A stretch of DNA of 64,000 nt. Origin: Phycisphaeraceae bacterium (GTDB lineage Bacteria > Planctomycetota > Phycisphaerae > Phycisphaerales > UBA1924). A program made the position numbers and the translations under genes. Below, in pieces: positions 26,116 to 34,019 of the stretch. The notes under the pieces are model-generated. The model was not told the origin of the DNA and ran no database searches. It saw only the letters and a program-made list of their open reading frames with translations. The stretch lies in contig JACKHC010000001.1 in NCBI GenBank assembly GCA_020639235.1, positions 2,604,001 to 2,668,000 of the forward strand, written 5' to 3'. Each line of letters starts with the position of its first letter. Position 1 is the first letter of the stretch.

Positions 26116-27636
26116 TCAGGACTTCTTGTAGGGCTTGACCATCGGACGCGCCCCGGACGCCGCCTTCGCCGGCGACTCCGCGTGCACCTTCGCCATCGCG
26201 CGCTCCACAATCTCAAAGACCGCCGGCCACTGGCTCTCGGGCATCACGCCCAAAGGCGGGAGCATCCGCACATGGAACGGGCCGTGCCCGCAATAGAAGC
26301 AGATCACGCCCTCGTCGTACAACGCGCGGCACAACTTCAGGATCGGGTCCTTCTGGCCGCCGAACGGCGTGAACCGCATCATCCCGCCGAAGCCGCCCAC
26401 GATGTCCATCACCTCGTGCGACACGGGGAACCACTCCGGGTGCTTCTTGGCCATCGCCTCCACATGCTTACGGAAAAGCGCGTGATGCTTGGCGATGCGT
26501 CCATTCGGGCCGTAATAGTCCCCGTCGCGCAGCCGCTCCACGATACGGCGCCCGACCTTCAACCCGAGCCCGCTGCCGAGGAACGTCCCCGAGAGCAGCC
26601 CCGGCTTCGGATTGAAGTCGCTCGTATACAGCGCTGCGCACACCTGCGACATCTTGCCGATCGTGCACACATCGATGTACTCGCCCAGCCCCATCGCGTC
26701 GAAGCAGAACATCTTCTCCGTCCGACCGAAGGTCTGCACCTCGTCCGCCCAGACCGGTATCCCGTTCGCCTTGCACACGCTCATCAGCTCGGAGTGGAAC
26801 TCCGGCAACGGCTTGTTGAACCCGCCCTCGCCCTGCACCAGTTCCGCCACGAAGCAGGCGTGCTGGTCCGGGTACCGCGCGATCAACTGCTCCAGGTGCC
26901 ACACGCACATGTCGATGTACCGCGTCGAGCCCGAAACATCACCCGCGCTCATCCGCCGCGCCGCGATGTGGTCGTAAAAGGGCAGATAATCCGCCATCAC
27001 ATTCAGCGCGATCCCCTGACGACCCGCCGCCGAGTCGCCGATCTGCGCCATGGTCGTCGACCGACCCATGAAGCAGTGCGCAAAGGCGATCACCCGCGGC
27101 GCACCATTCTTCTTCTGCATGCACACCTTCAGCGCGTTCTCGTTCGCCATCGCGCCCGAGCCGCACAGGAACGCGTGCGCCAGTTTGCTGCTCTTGCCCG
27201 CCTCCGCGATGAGCGTCTCGGCGAACCGAATCGCCTCCTCGTTCATCATCAGATGGCCCTGCATCACCGTGTCGCTCAGCCCCGCCTCGATCGCCACCGC
27301 GGTCAGCTCCGGGTCCGAGTGCCCGAAGAAGTGCACGCCGATCCCCGTGATCATGTCGAACTTCACCGAGCCATCGACCAGCTCCACCAGCGCACCGTTG
27401 CCCAGCCCCGATCCGATGTAGGGGTACAGCAGCGCCCGCCCCCGAACATCCGACGCCACCGCCATGATCTCGTCGAACGACTTGCTCAGCTCCGGGCTCA
27501 GCGCGCCCCGCGGCCCCGTGATCTGCGAAGACCGCTCCTTCAGCTCGCCAACCATCGTGTCGATCGCGCTGCGCACCGCCGCGCTCTCACGCAACTGCTC
27601 GCCCTGGGTCATCTCACGCTGCATCGTCTTGCCCAC
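26116..27636 (-). CDS. Class III PLP aminotransferase (AstC-role candidate)
   Basis: The 506-residue product is about 100 residues longer than AstC/ArgD. Visible motifs: glycine-containing FLCGSGAMANENALK (cofactor phosphate region), VWADEVQTFGRT (Asp binding the PLP pyridine) and TIGKMSQV (Schiff-base Lys). Position between the M20 gene and astA implies transamination of succinylornithine to succinylglutamate semialdehyde. Sequence looks nearer to lysine/other omega-aminotransferases than to AstC, so the substrate is inferred from context. Start is GTG 27636 with GAAGG about 6 bases upstream; ATG 27624 is possible. Confidence 0.8.
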   Translation of the reverse strand: MGKTMQREMTQGEQLRESAAVRSAIDTMVGELKERSSQITGPRGALSPELSKSFDEIMAVASDVRGRALLYPYIGSGLGNGALVELVDGSVKFDMITGIGVHFFGHSDPELTAVAIEAGLSDTVMQGHLMMNEEAIRFAETLIAEAGKSSKLAHAFLCGSGAMANENALKVCMQKKNGAPRVIAFAHCFMGRSTTMAQIGDSAAGRQGIALNVMADYLPFYDHIAARRMSAGDVSGSTRYIDMCVWHLEQLIARYPDQHACFVAELVQGEGGFNKPLPEFHSELMSVCKANGIPVWADEVQTFGRTEKMFCFDAMGLGEYIDVCTIGKMSQVCAALYTSDFNPKPGLLSGTFLGSGLGLKVGRRIVERLRDGDYYGPNGRIAKHHALFRKHVEAMAKKHPEWFPVSHEVMDIVGGFGGMMRFTPFGGQKDPILKLCRALYDEGVICFYCGHGPFHVRMLPPLGVMPESQWPAVFEIVERAMAKVHAESPAKAASGARPMVKPYKKS

Positions 27637-27684
27637 ATGCCACCTTCTTCTTGCTCGCGCCGGTCATCGACGCGCCGTTGTACG

Positions 27685-27707
27685 CTCACTCACTCACTCA
27701 CTCACTC
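27685..27707. repeat. CTCA tetranucleotide microsatellite
   Basis: Five tandem CTCA units plus CTC. The minus-strand M20 stop codon TGA (27704-27702) is formed inside the repeat, so unit gain or loss should only lengthen the trailer. Confidence 0.85.
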
Positions 27708-28907
27708 GCCTGCCGGCGCGCCGCCGTCGATCTCCATCAATAAGCTCGCCATCAGCATCGCGCGTTCCTCGAGCGACTTCAGCTCGATCCATTCGTCATG
27801 CGTGTGCAGCCCGCCGCCGCGCACGCCCAAGGTATCAATCGTCGGGAGCCCCTCATCCTGCAGGATGTTCCCGTCGCACACACCGCCCGTCTCCGCAAAG
27901 GGCAACGACTGCCCCAGGTCCTCCGCAACCCGCCGCGCCAGCAACCCGAGCCGCTCCACCTCGCGCGTCCGCGGCTTGGCCGGACGATTGAAACTCCGAT
28001 GCACCACCACGCGCGGCATCGTGTTATCGCCCGTCGCCAGCGCATCCAGTTTCGTCCCCAGTTCATCGGCAAAACGCCGCTCCGGATACCGCGCGTTGCC
28101 CCGGCACCACGCGAAGTCGGGCACCACATTCGTCGCCGTGCCGCCCCCGATCGGCCCGATATTCACCGTCACGCCGCTGCCAAGGTCCGACATCCCCTCC
28201 ACAGCATTCATCGCCCGCGCAAGCCCGTACACCGCGCTCACGCCCTTCTCGAACTCCCGCCCCGCGTGCGCCGACCTCCCGAATACCTCGATCATGAACT
28301 GCCCCGAGCCCTTGCGACCGATCGCCAGCGCCCCCCCCGGCAGCGCCGGCTCCAGCGCCAGGCCCACATCGTGCCGACGCGCCTCGGCGCGCAGCACATG
28401 GTCCGAGCAGTAACTCCCCGTCTCCTCATCCGAGTTGAGCAGGAATGTCCAGCTCGTCCGCACCCCCGCGTCGTGGAGCGCCTCCAGCGCCACGAGCGCG
28501 ATCAGAATCCCGCCCTTCATGTCCACAACGCCAGGCCCCGTCGCCGTCGCACCGTCCCCCGAAACCGTCAACGCGTTGAACGGCGAGTTCTCCGGGAACA
28601 CCGTGTCCAGATGACCCGCGATCAGAACCCGCGGCTTGCCCGGCACCTCACGCCGGCACACCGCCGTCGGCGGCACCGCACCCGCCCCCGTCTGGCCCAC
28701 GATCCAGCCCGGCCGCTCCCGACCCGCAACCAGGTCGGTGCGCGCGCCCAGGCGACGTAGCCGCGTCGTAACAATATCCCGGTACGCGTCCAATCCCGGC
28801 GTGTGGTTGTGCCCCGTCGGGATCGCGATGTGCGCACCCAAATCCCGGCGCATCTCGCCCGCGCGCGCAACGATCGACTCACAAACTGTGGCCTTCACGG
28901 TCGCCAT
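27702..28907 (-). CDS. M20-family metallohydrolase (possible succinylglutamate desuccinylase role)
   Basis: The 401-residue product has the dizinc M20 motifs: AGHLDTVFPE, GPGVVDMKGG, LNSDEETGS and late GLHTHDEW. It resembles carboxypeptidase G2-like members, which cleave N-acyl-glutamate bonds. The last AST-pathway step (succinylglutamate to glutamate and succinate) normally uses AstE, which is missing here. This enzyme heads the operon and is a plausible substitute, by inference. It lies 65 bases upstream of the aminotransferase. AGGGA precedes the ATG. Confidence 0.85.
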   Translation of the reverse strand: MATVKATVCESIVARAGEMRRDLGAHIAIPTGHNHTPGLDAYRDIVTTRLRRLGARTDLVAGRERPGWIVGQTGAGAVPPTAVCRREVPGKPRVLIAGHLDTVFPENSPFNALTVSGDGATATGPGVVDMKGGILIALVALEALHDAGVRTSWTFLLNSDEETGSYCSDHVLRAEARRHDVGLALEPALPGGALAIGRKGSGQFMIEVFGRSAHAGREFEKGVSAVYGLARAMNAVEGMSDLGSGVTVNIGPIGGGTATNVVPDFAWCRGNARYPERRFADELGTKLDALATGDNTMPRVVVHRSFNRPAKPRTREVERLGLLARRVAEDLGQSLPFAETGGVCDGNILQDEGLPTIDTLGVRGGGLHTHDEWIELKSLEERAMLMASLLMEIDGGAPAGE

Positions 28908-29018
28908 CGCGTGTCCCTGGGGGGTCCGGGCAGGCCCATACGCAGCCCGCCCTTTCGCCGAACATCATACCCGCCCACAACCCCGAATGACACCCCCGCT
29001 ATCCGCGCCAAACCCGCA

Positions 29019-29504
29019 TCACACAGGTGCCAGCCCCATCGCCCGACGCCACGCGCTCAACTGCCCGAGGTGAATCGACTCGTGCTTCACCATCAGCATC
29101 AGAACGATGTCCCCGACCGTCGGGTGCACCGCGCGCCAACGCTCCAGCGGCGTCGCGTCGCCGAACACCTGCTCATCTGCCGAGTTCAGCGCCGCCAGCG
29201 CATCCCCATGCACCCGTGTGTACTCCGCGATCAGCGCATCCTTCGTCAAGTATTCATTCAAATCGTTCACGACCTTCGACTTCCGCCCGTAACGGTGCTC
29301 CGCCGGGTCCTCGAACGGCTCCCTACGCAACATCGCCGCCGCGATCGGCGCGTACACATTCAGATGCGACAGCACCCACGCCGGGTGGTTCATCGTCACG
29401 CCCGCCACCGGCTGCGCGATCATCCGCTCCGCGCTCACCCCCTCGACGAGCCCCAGCGCGTACTTCGTGCTCGACTCCCAGACCGATCGGATGGCTTCCT
29501 TCAA
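29019..29504 (-). CDS. DinB-family four-helix protein
   Basis: The 161-residue protein has the DinB/YfiT-like pattern: an early His (MNHPAWVLSHLN) and a late HESIHLGQLSAWRR, giving the three-His metal site of the superfamily in a four-helix bundle. Members are often thiol-dependent transferases or stress-induced proteins. No specific substrate can be named. Confidence 0.82.
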   Translation of the reverse strand: MKEAIRSVWESSTKYALGLVEGVSAERMIAQPVAGVTMNHPAWVLSHLNVYAPIAAAMLRREPFEDPAEHRYGRKSKVVNDLNEYLTKDALIAEYTRVHGDALAALNSADEQVFGDATPLERWRAVHPTVGDIVLMLMVKHESIHLGQLSAWRRAMGLAPV

Positions 29505-29515
29505 GATTGTGCTCC

Positions 29516-30472
29516 CTAGAATCTGATGTTGCCCGCTCTGAACGGGAGACGATAGTGCCGAACTTCACGGATCAGGTGAATCCGAAAGAAACTCCCTTCC
29601 GGTATCTCCCCGTCCTGTAGGTTTGAAAGCCGAGTCCGCGTGGTCAGGATGAGTCCCGTCGGGGTTTGTGACTCCTGCACCGAGCCAGACTCGGTGATGA
29701 GCAAAACACCGGCAGGCGTGATGATATTGATCGGCAGGACTCTGGGAGCGAGCCGCATCCCCGAAGAATCATACTGCCCTTGTTTGAAGTCAATCGCTAT
29801 CACATAGTCGCACTGCACACCTCTCGTGCGCTTCAGACTCTGGATTATGATACTTGAATCGCCAAGATCGATTACCTTCTCAACATCCGTAAGTGGTATC
29901 TCAATCGTGTCATAGCGACTTGCCACATAGGCATCGATCCACCCCTCAATCGATCTTATCCCTTCAACCTGACTCGGGAGCTCCTCGTATCCGACCAGGA
30001 GTTGATGACTCAGCACCGCCGCGTGGCTCGCCCAGAATCCAGTCTTGGGATCAATTCCGTGAATAGTGGTCCCGTTCTCATCTGTCTGCCTGTACTTGCG
30101 CAGATCAGCACCATCGAGTGCAATCAGTCGCGAAATATTCGGTGTTGTGTTCAAGACCACTGGCGGTGACGCCAAAGGACACTCAACGACAACCTTGAAA
30201 CTGATTCCCCTCCCCACCGCACTCGGCGGCAAGTATTGCTCAAACTCTACATCTTGCCCAGTGCAAAGTGTCTGCGAGCCGTATGTAGCGAGCGCCACAA
30301 ATGCTCTAAGCCCCGATTTGATCCCGCCATCATCAACTTCCAACCCGTCGTGCACAATTGTCACAGGTTCGGACTCGCTAAATGTCTTTGCTCGGGAACC
30401 GTCACTGATAGCACATCCTGCGCCCTCAAGCATCATGAAACCAGCGATTAGTAGCAGTGCTTTCCTCAGCAT
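29516..30472 (-). CDS. Hypothetical lipoprotein with atypical composition
   Basis: Start set at ATG 30472, with GAGGTGG about 6 bases upstream; a TTG 15 bases earlier is unlikely. The 318-residue product has a lipoprotein signal (LEGAGCAIS) and a soluble, beta-rich body with no family I recognise. Base composition is visibly more AT-rich than neighbours, and codon use includes many NNA/NNT codons, suggesting transfer or relaxed selection. It ends 12 bases before the DinB start. No homologue-based role can be given. Confidence 0.7.
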   Translation of the reverse strand: MLRKALLLIAGFMMLEGAGCAISDGSRAKTFSESEPVTIVHDGLEVDDGGIKSGLRAFVALATYGSQTLCTGQDVEFEQYLPPSAVGRGISFKVVVECPLASPPVVLNTTPNISRLIALDGADLRKYRQTDENGTTIHGIDPKTGFWASHAAVLSHQLLVGYEELPSQVEGIRSIEGWIDAYVASRYDTIEIPLTDVEKVIDLGDSSIIIQSLKRTRGVQCDYVIAIDFKQGQYDSSGMRLAPRVLPINIITPAGVLLITESGSVQESQTPTGLILTTRTRLSNLQDGEIPEGSFFRIHLIREVRHYRLPFRAGNIRF

Positions 30473-30699
30473 CGGTTGCCACCTCAATTAGCAGATCCGT
30501 ACATGGACTCACAATAATCCGCACAACCAGACGAGTCCCTGGCGCAAGTACGGATCTTACATATCAACATATGCCCGCGCGTATCTACCCATTCTCTCCC
30601 ATTTTCGGATTCCAATACCACCTGATCCCTGCTACCTTGGCCAATCAACCAAGCCCCGCGCGTCGCGGGCGATACGAACCCCCTTCCGGGAGATCAATC

Positions 30700-31176
30700 A
30701 TGGCCAAGCCCATCCCCGACGGCTTCCACACCGTCACCGCCCACCTTTGCATCGACGGCGCCGCCAAGGCAATCGATTTCTACAAGAAGGCCTTCGGAGC
30801 CGAGGAGATCTGCCGCATGGACTCGCCCGACGGCTCGGGCAAACTCATGCACGCCGAGATCAAAATCGGTAACTCCATCGTCATGATCGCCGACGACTTC
30901 CCCGAGTGGTGCGGCGGCAAGCCCCGCCATCCCAAAGCGCTCGGCGCGACGCCCATCACTATGCATGTCTACACCGAGAACTGCGACAAGGCCATCGAGA
31001 AGGCAACCAAAGCCGGCGCCACCGTCACCATGCCCGCGCAGGACATGTTCTGGGGCGACCGCTACGGCCAGGTGCAAGACCCCTTCGGCCATCTCTGGTC
31101 CTTCGCCACCCACATCGCCGACCTCACCCCCGAGCAGATGATGGAAGGCGCCGCCAAGATGTTCGCTCAGGGCTGA
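30700..31176 (+). CDS. VOC/PhnB-like protein
   Basis: Start at ATG 30700 with GGGAGA 6 bases upstream. The 158-residue product has the PhnB-like VOC sequence: GFHTVTAHLCIDGAAKAIDFYKKAFGAEE, MHAEIKIGNSIVMIADD, GATPITMHVYTENCDKAIEKATKAGATV and DRYGQVQDPFGHLWSFATH. Such proteins are 3-demethylubiquinone-9 methyltransferase-like VOC members of unknown substrate. It is followed by a perfect terminator. Confidence 0.88.
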   Translation: MAKPIPDGFHTVTAHLCIDGAAKAIDFYKKAFGAEEICRMDSPDGSGKLMHAEIKIGNSIVMIADDFPEWCGGKPRHPKALGATPITMHVYTENCDKAIEKATKAGATVTMPAQDMFWGDRYGQVQDPFGHLWSFATHIADLTPEQMMEGAAKMFAQG

Positions 31177-31202
31177 ATCCGACAACACGACCCCAGCGAA
31201 TC

Positions 31203-31227
31203 AACGCCCGTAGCCACGGGCGTTTTT
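31203..31227 (+). terminator. Strong terminator abutting next start codon
   Basis: A 9-bp perfect stem (AACGCCCGT / ACGGGCGTT, loop AGCC) ends in TTTTT. It lies 26 bases after the VOC gene and only 2 bases before ATG 31230 of the SRPBCC gene. Confidence 0.85.
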
Positions 31228-31229
31228 CA

Positions 31230-31745
31230 ATGACCGCATTCGACCGAATCGCATTCGATCGCGACGGGCGCGACTTCCGGCTCCACACCGAGCAGGACAT
31301 CCCGCGCCCGCTCGACGAGGTCTTCCCGTTCTTCGCCGACGCCCACAACCTCCAACGCATCACGCCGCCCAATCTCCGATTCCGCATCCTGACGCCGCCG
31401 CCCATCGACATGCGCGAGGGCGCTTTGATCGACTACCGGATCTCGCTCCGTGGCTTCCCGATGCGATGGCGCACGCGAATCACAAAGTGGAACCCGCCCC
31501 GCGAGTTCGAGGACACGCAGCTCAGAGGTCCCTACTCCGTGTGGATTCACACCCACACATTCCGGTCAATCGACAATGCGACCCGCATGGCCGACACCGT
31601 CCGTTACCGCCCGCCGCTCGGCCCTCTCGGACGAGCGGCCAACCGGATGCTCATCGAGCGCGACCTCCGCGCCATCTTCGAGTTCCGCCGGGACACCGTC
31701 CGGGAAATCTTCGCCCCGCCCGATCGCACCCGACCACCGGAATAA
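31230..31745 (+). CDS. SRPBCC-fold ligand-binding protein
   Basis: The 171-residue product reads as a START/Bet v 1-type SRPBCC domain: EQDIPRPLDEVFPFFADAHNLQRITPPNLRFRIL at the N-terminus, GALIDYRISLRGFPMRWRTRI in the middle and VRYRPPLGPLGRAANRMLIERDLRAIFEFRRDTV at the C-terminal helix. It resembles YbcJ/cyclase-like SRPBCC proteins. No catalytic residues are assignable. The ATG directly follows a terminator T-tract, so there is no ribosome-binding site. Confidence 0.8.
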   Translation: MTAFDRIAFDRDGRDFRLHTEQDIPRPLDEVFPFFADAHNLQRITPPNLRFRILTPPPIDMREGALIDYRISLRGFPMRWRTRITKWNPPREFEDTQLRGPYSVWIHTHTFRSIDNATRMADTVRYRPPLGPLGRAANRMLIERDLRAIFEFRRDTVREIFAPPDRTRPPE

Positions 31746-31838
31746 TCCTCGATGTTGCGAGGTTGACCCACAAGACGGGTGGCCCCCGCCGCCCCAGTCT
31801 GCAAAGATTCAGGACACCGGGCACCGGAGCCATTCACG

Positions 31839-32924
31839 ATGCAACCCATCCCCGCCGCCATCCTCTTCATCACCTCAACCGCCATCACCGCCGGCACCTT
31901 GGCCCTCAACCTGCAGCCCGGCATCGGCGGCGGCATGGACGACATCGAATTCTCAACTATCGGAGCCACCGACGATATGGCCAACAAGCCCAGATACTCC
32001 AAGAGCGCCTACGACATCACCCCCCTCACCTCCGACGAAATCAAGACCCGCGCCGAGAAACTCACCGACGAACAACGCCGCGTCCTCCTCAACAAGGGCA
32101 CCGAGCAGGCGTTCTGCGGCAACCTCCTCGATAACCACAAGGAGGGCTTCTACGCCTGCGCGCTCTGCGGCCTACCGCTTTTCTCCTCTGACTCCAAATT
32201 CGACTCCGGCTCCGGCTGGCCCTCATTCTTCAAACCCTTCGACAAAGACCATATCCATTACGAGTCCGACAACTCGCTTGGAATGCAGCGCGTCGAAATC
32301 CTCTGCGCCCGCTGCACCGGCCATCTCGGACACTTGTTCCACGACGGCCCCAATCCCACCGGCCTCCGCTATTGCCTCAACTCCGAGTCCCTGACCTTCT
32401 TCGAGAAGGGCGAGGACCTCCCGGCCGAGTCGATGCCCGTTGCCACCGAGACCGCCTACTTCGCCGGCGGCTGCTTCTGGGGCGTCGAGGATCGCTTCCA
32501 AGCCGTACCCGGAGTCATCGACGCCGTCTCCGGCTACCAAGGCGGCACCGTCAACAATCCCACCTACAAACAGGTCTGCTACTCCGACACGGGCCACGCC
32601 GAGTCGGTCCGCGTCGTGTTCGATCCCAAGCGAGTCTCCTACCGGAGTCTCTTGGAGGTCTTCTTCAAGATCCACGACCCCACCACCCTCAACCGCCAGG
32701 GCCCGGACATCGGCGACCAGTACCGCAGCGCCATCTTCACCACCAGCGACGAGCAACTCGCCCAGGCGAAGGCGTACATCGCCGAAGCCCAGAACTCGGA
32801 CCGCTTCAAGTCCCGCAAGATCGTTACGCAGATCGAGCCCGCGCCGAAGTTCTACGAGGCCGAGGAATACCACCAGGACTACCACCTCAAGCACGGCGGT
32901 TCTTGCCAGATCCCCACGCCCTAA
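31839..32924 (+). CDS. msrBA: Fused methionine sulfoxide reductase MsrB-MsrA
   Basis: Start set at ATG 31839; a GTG at 31779 lacks support. The 361-residue protein has an N-terminal hydrophobic segment (residues 5-25), which may be a signal or anchor. MsrB comes next (about 51-190: zinc Cys107/110 and 156/159, catalytic Cys179 in RYCLNS), then MsrA (about 203-358: GCFWG with catalytic Cys212). It reduces both S- and R-methionine sulfoxide. The order MsrB then MsrA is the reverse of the commoner fusions. It shares 4 bases with the convergent methyltransferase. Confidence 0.92.
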   Translation: MQPIPAAILFITSTAITAGTLALNLQPGIGGGMDDIEFSTIGATDDMANKPRYSKSAYDITPLTSDEIKTRAEKLTDEQRRVLLNKGTEQAFCGNLLDNHKEGFYACALCGLPLFSSDSKFDSGSGWPSFFKPFDKDHIHYESDNSLGMQRVEILCARCTGHLGHLFHDGPNPTGLRYCLNSESLTFFEKGEDLPAESMPVATETAYFAGGCFWGVEDRFQAVPGVIDAVSGYQGGTVNNPTYKQVCYSDTGHAESVRVVFDPKRVSYRSLLEVFFKIHDPTTLNRQGPDIGDQYRSAIFTTSDEQLAQAKAYIAEAQNSDRFKSRKIVTQIEPAPKFYEAEEYHQDYHLKHGGSCQIPTP

Positions 32925-34000
32925 CCCGCGAACATCTCGTACTGCATCGTCGCCGACTCAAGGCGATCCCCCAGATCCTCCCGCGACACCACATACAGGA
33001 ACTCCTTGTTCCGCAGGTGGCTCACCCTCCCCACCTTCTCGCCCTTGAGGTTGTGAATCCCGATCTGCGCGCCCACATACCGCTTGAAGTCGTTCTCGAT
33101 CGTCGTCACCCGCGCCTCCCCATCCCATAAATCGCCCAGCATCGACTCCATCTCCTGGCGCGACAGGTACCCCTCGTTGTTGAACGACACGATCAGCACC
33201 GGCGCCCGCACCGCGCCCAGTAGTTCCCGCATCGCCCCCGCGAACTTGGGCCGCGAGTTGAACGCGCTCTTCCGCTCGCGCACATCCACGCGCTTGCACG
33301 CCACCCCGTACACCTCGGGCTTGTCCCACCGGACGAGCGACTCCCAGATGTGATAGTTCCCCAGGTACGAGTGCTGGTTGTACGGCGGATCGATATACGC
33401 AACATCCCCCTCCAGCGCCCGCGCCGCCTCCACCGCCTCCATGCCGTGCGCCTCGCCCTTGCCGTGCACCGAGCGCGGCAGCACCTCCGGCACGCGCAAC
33501 TCGAGATCATTGAACGCCCGCGGCGCCCACTGCTTCAGGTACGCCATCTGCAGCCCCGTCGTCGAGTCCACCCGGTCCGCCGCCTCCATCAGCGACACCA
33601 GCATCACCGACTCCAGTTCCGGCTCCAATCCCTTCCGCGCGATCGCCTCACGAATCGCATCGATCCGCGCGCCGTTCTTGGGCTGGAAATACCGCGACCG
33701 CTCGCAGAAAGTCTCCGTGAAGTACCCCGGCTCCCCATTCATCCCGTTGAACTCACGCACCAGCCGCCCCGCATCCGCCAGCACATCCTCCGCGTCCGCC
33801 TGCACATAGCACCGCGCCAGCGTATGCGCATACGCGTTGTGATCGTTCGACAGAACACGATACCCCGCGCCCTTCAGCGCGTGCCCCACCCGCGAGGTCC
33901 CCGAGAACAGGTCAACGACCGTCCGCGCCCCACCGACCGCGCGCACCGTATCGAGTATCACTGGCATCAACGCCCGCTTCGACCCGATGTACTTGATCAC
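32921..34000 (-). CDS. D12-class N6-adenine DNA methyltransferase, no restriction partner
   Basis: The 359-residue protein has the D12/Dam-class layout: N-terminal IKYIGSKRALMPVI, motif I DLFSGTSRVG (SAM binding) and motif IV DPPYNQHSYLGNYH (catalytic DPPY). It methylates adenine N6 in DNA. No restriction gene is next to it. It lies 19 bases after carB on the same strand and may be cotranscribed with the pyrimidine genes. Similar orphan methyltransferases have regulatory or mobile-element origins. The recognition site cannot be predicted. Confidence 0.88.
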   Translation of the reverse strand: MIKYIGSKRALMPVILDTVRAVGGARTVVDLFSGTSRVGHALKGAGYRVLSNDHNAYAHTLARCYVQADAEDVLADAGRLVREFNGMNGEPGYFTETFCERSRYFQPKNGARIDAIREAIARKGLEPELESVMLVSLMEAADRVDSTTGLQMAYLKQWAPRAFNDLELRVPEVLPRSVHGKGEAHGMEAVEAARALEGDVAYIDPPYNQHSYLGNYHIWESLVRWDKPEVYGVACKRVDVRERKSAFNSRPKFAGAMRELLGAVRAPVLIVSFNNEGYLSRQEMESMLGDLWDGEARVTTIENDFKRYVGAQIGIHNLKGEKVGRVSHLRNKEFLYVVSREDLGDRLESATMQYEMFAG

Positions 34001-34019
34001 GCCTCACCCCCGCCGCCTA

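Noticed and set aside
27685..27707. CTCA repeat as a phase-variation switch for the M20 gene
   Set aside because: It begins at the last codons and stop of the gene; unit changes would not alter the main reading frame or product meaningfully.
26182..28413. Long plus-strand frame opposite the M20 and aminotransferase genes
   Set aside because: Arg/His/Pro-rich antisense frame typical of high-GC DNA; the minus strand holds motif-complete enzymes.
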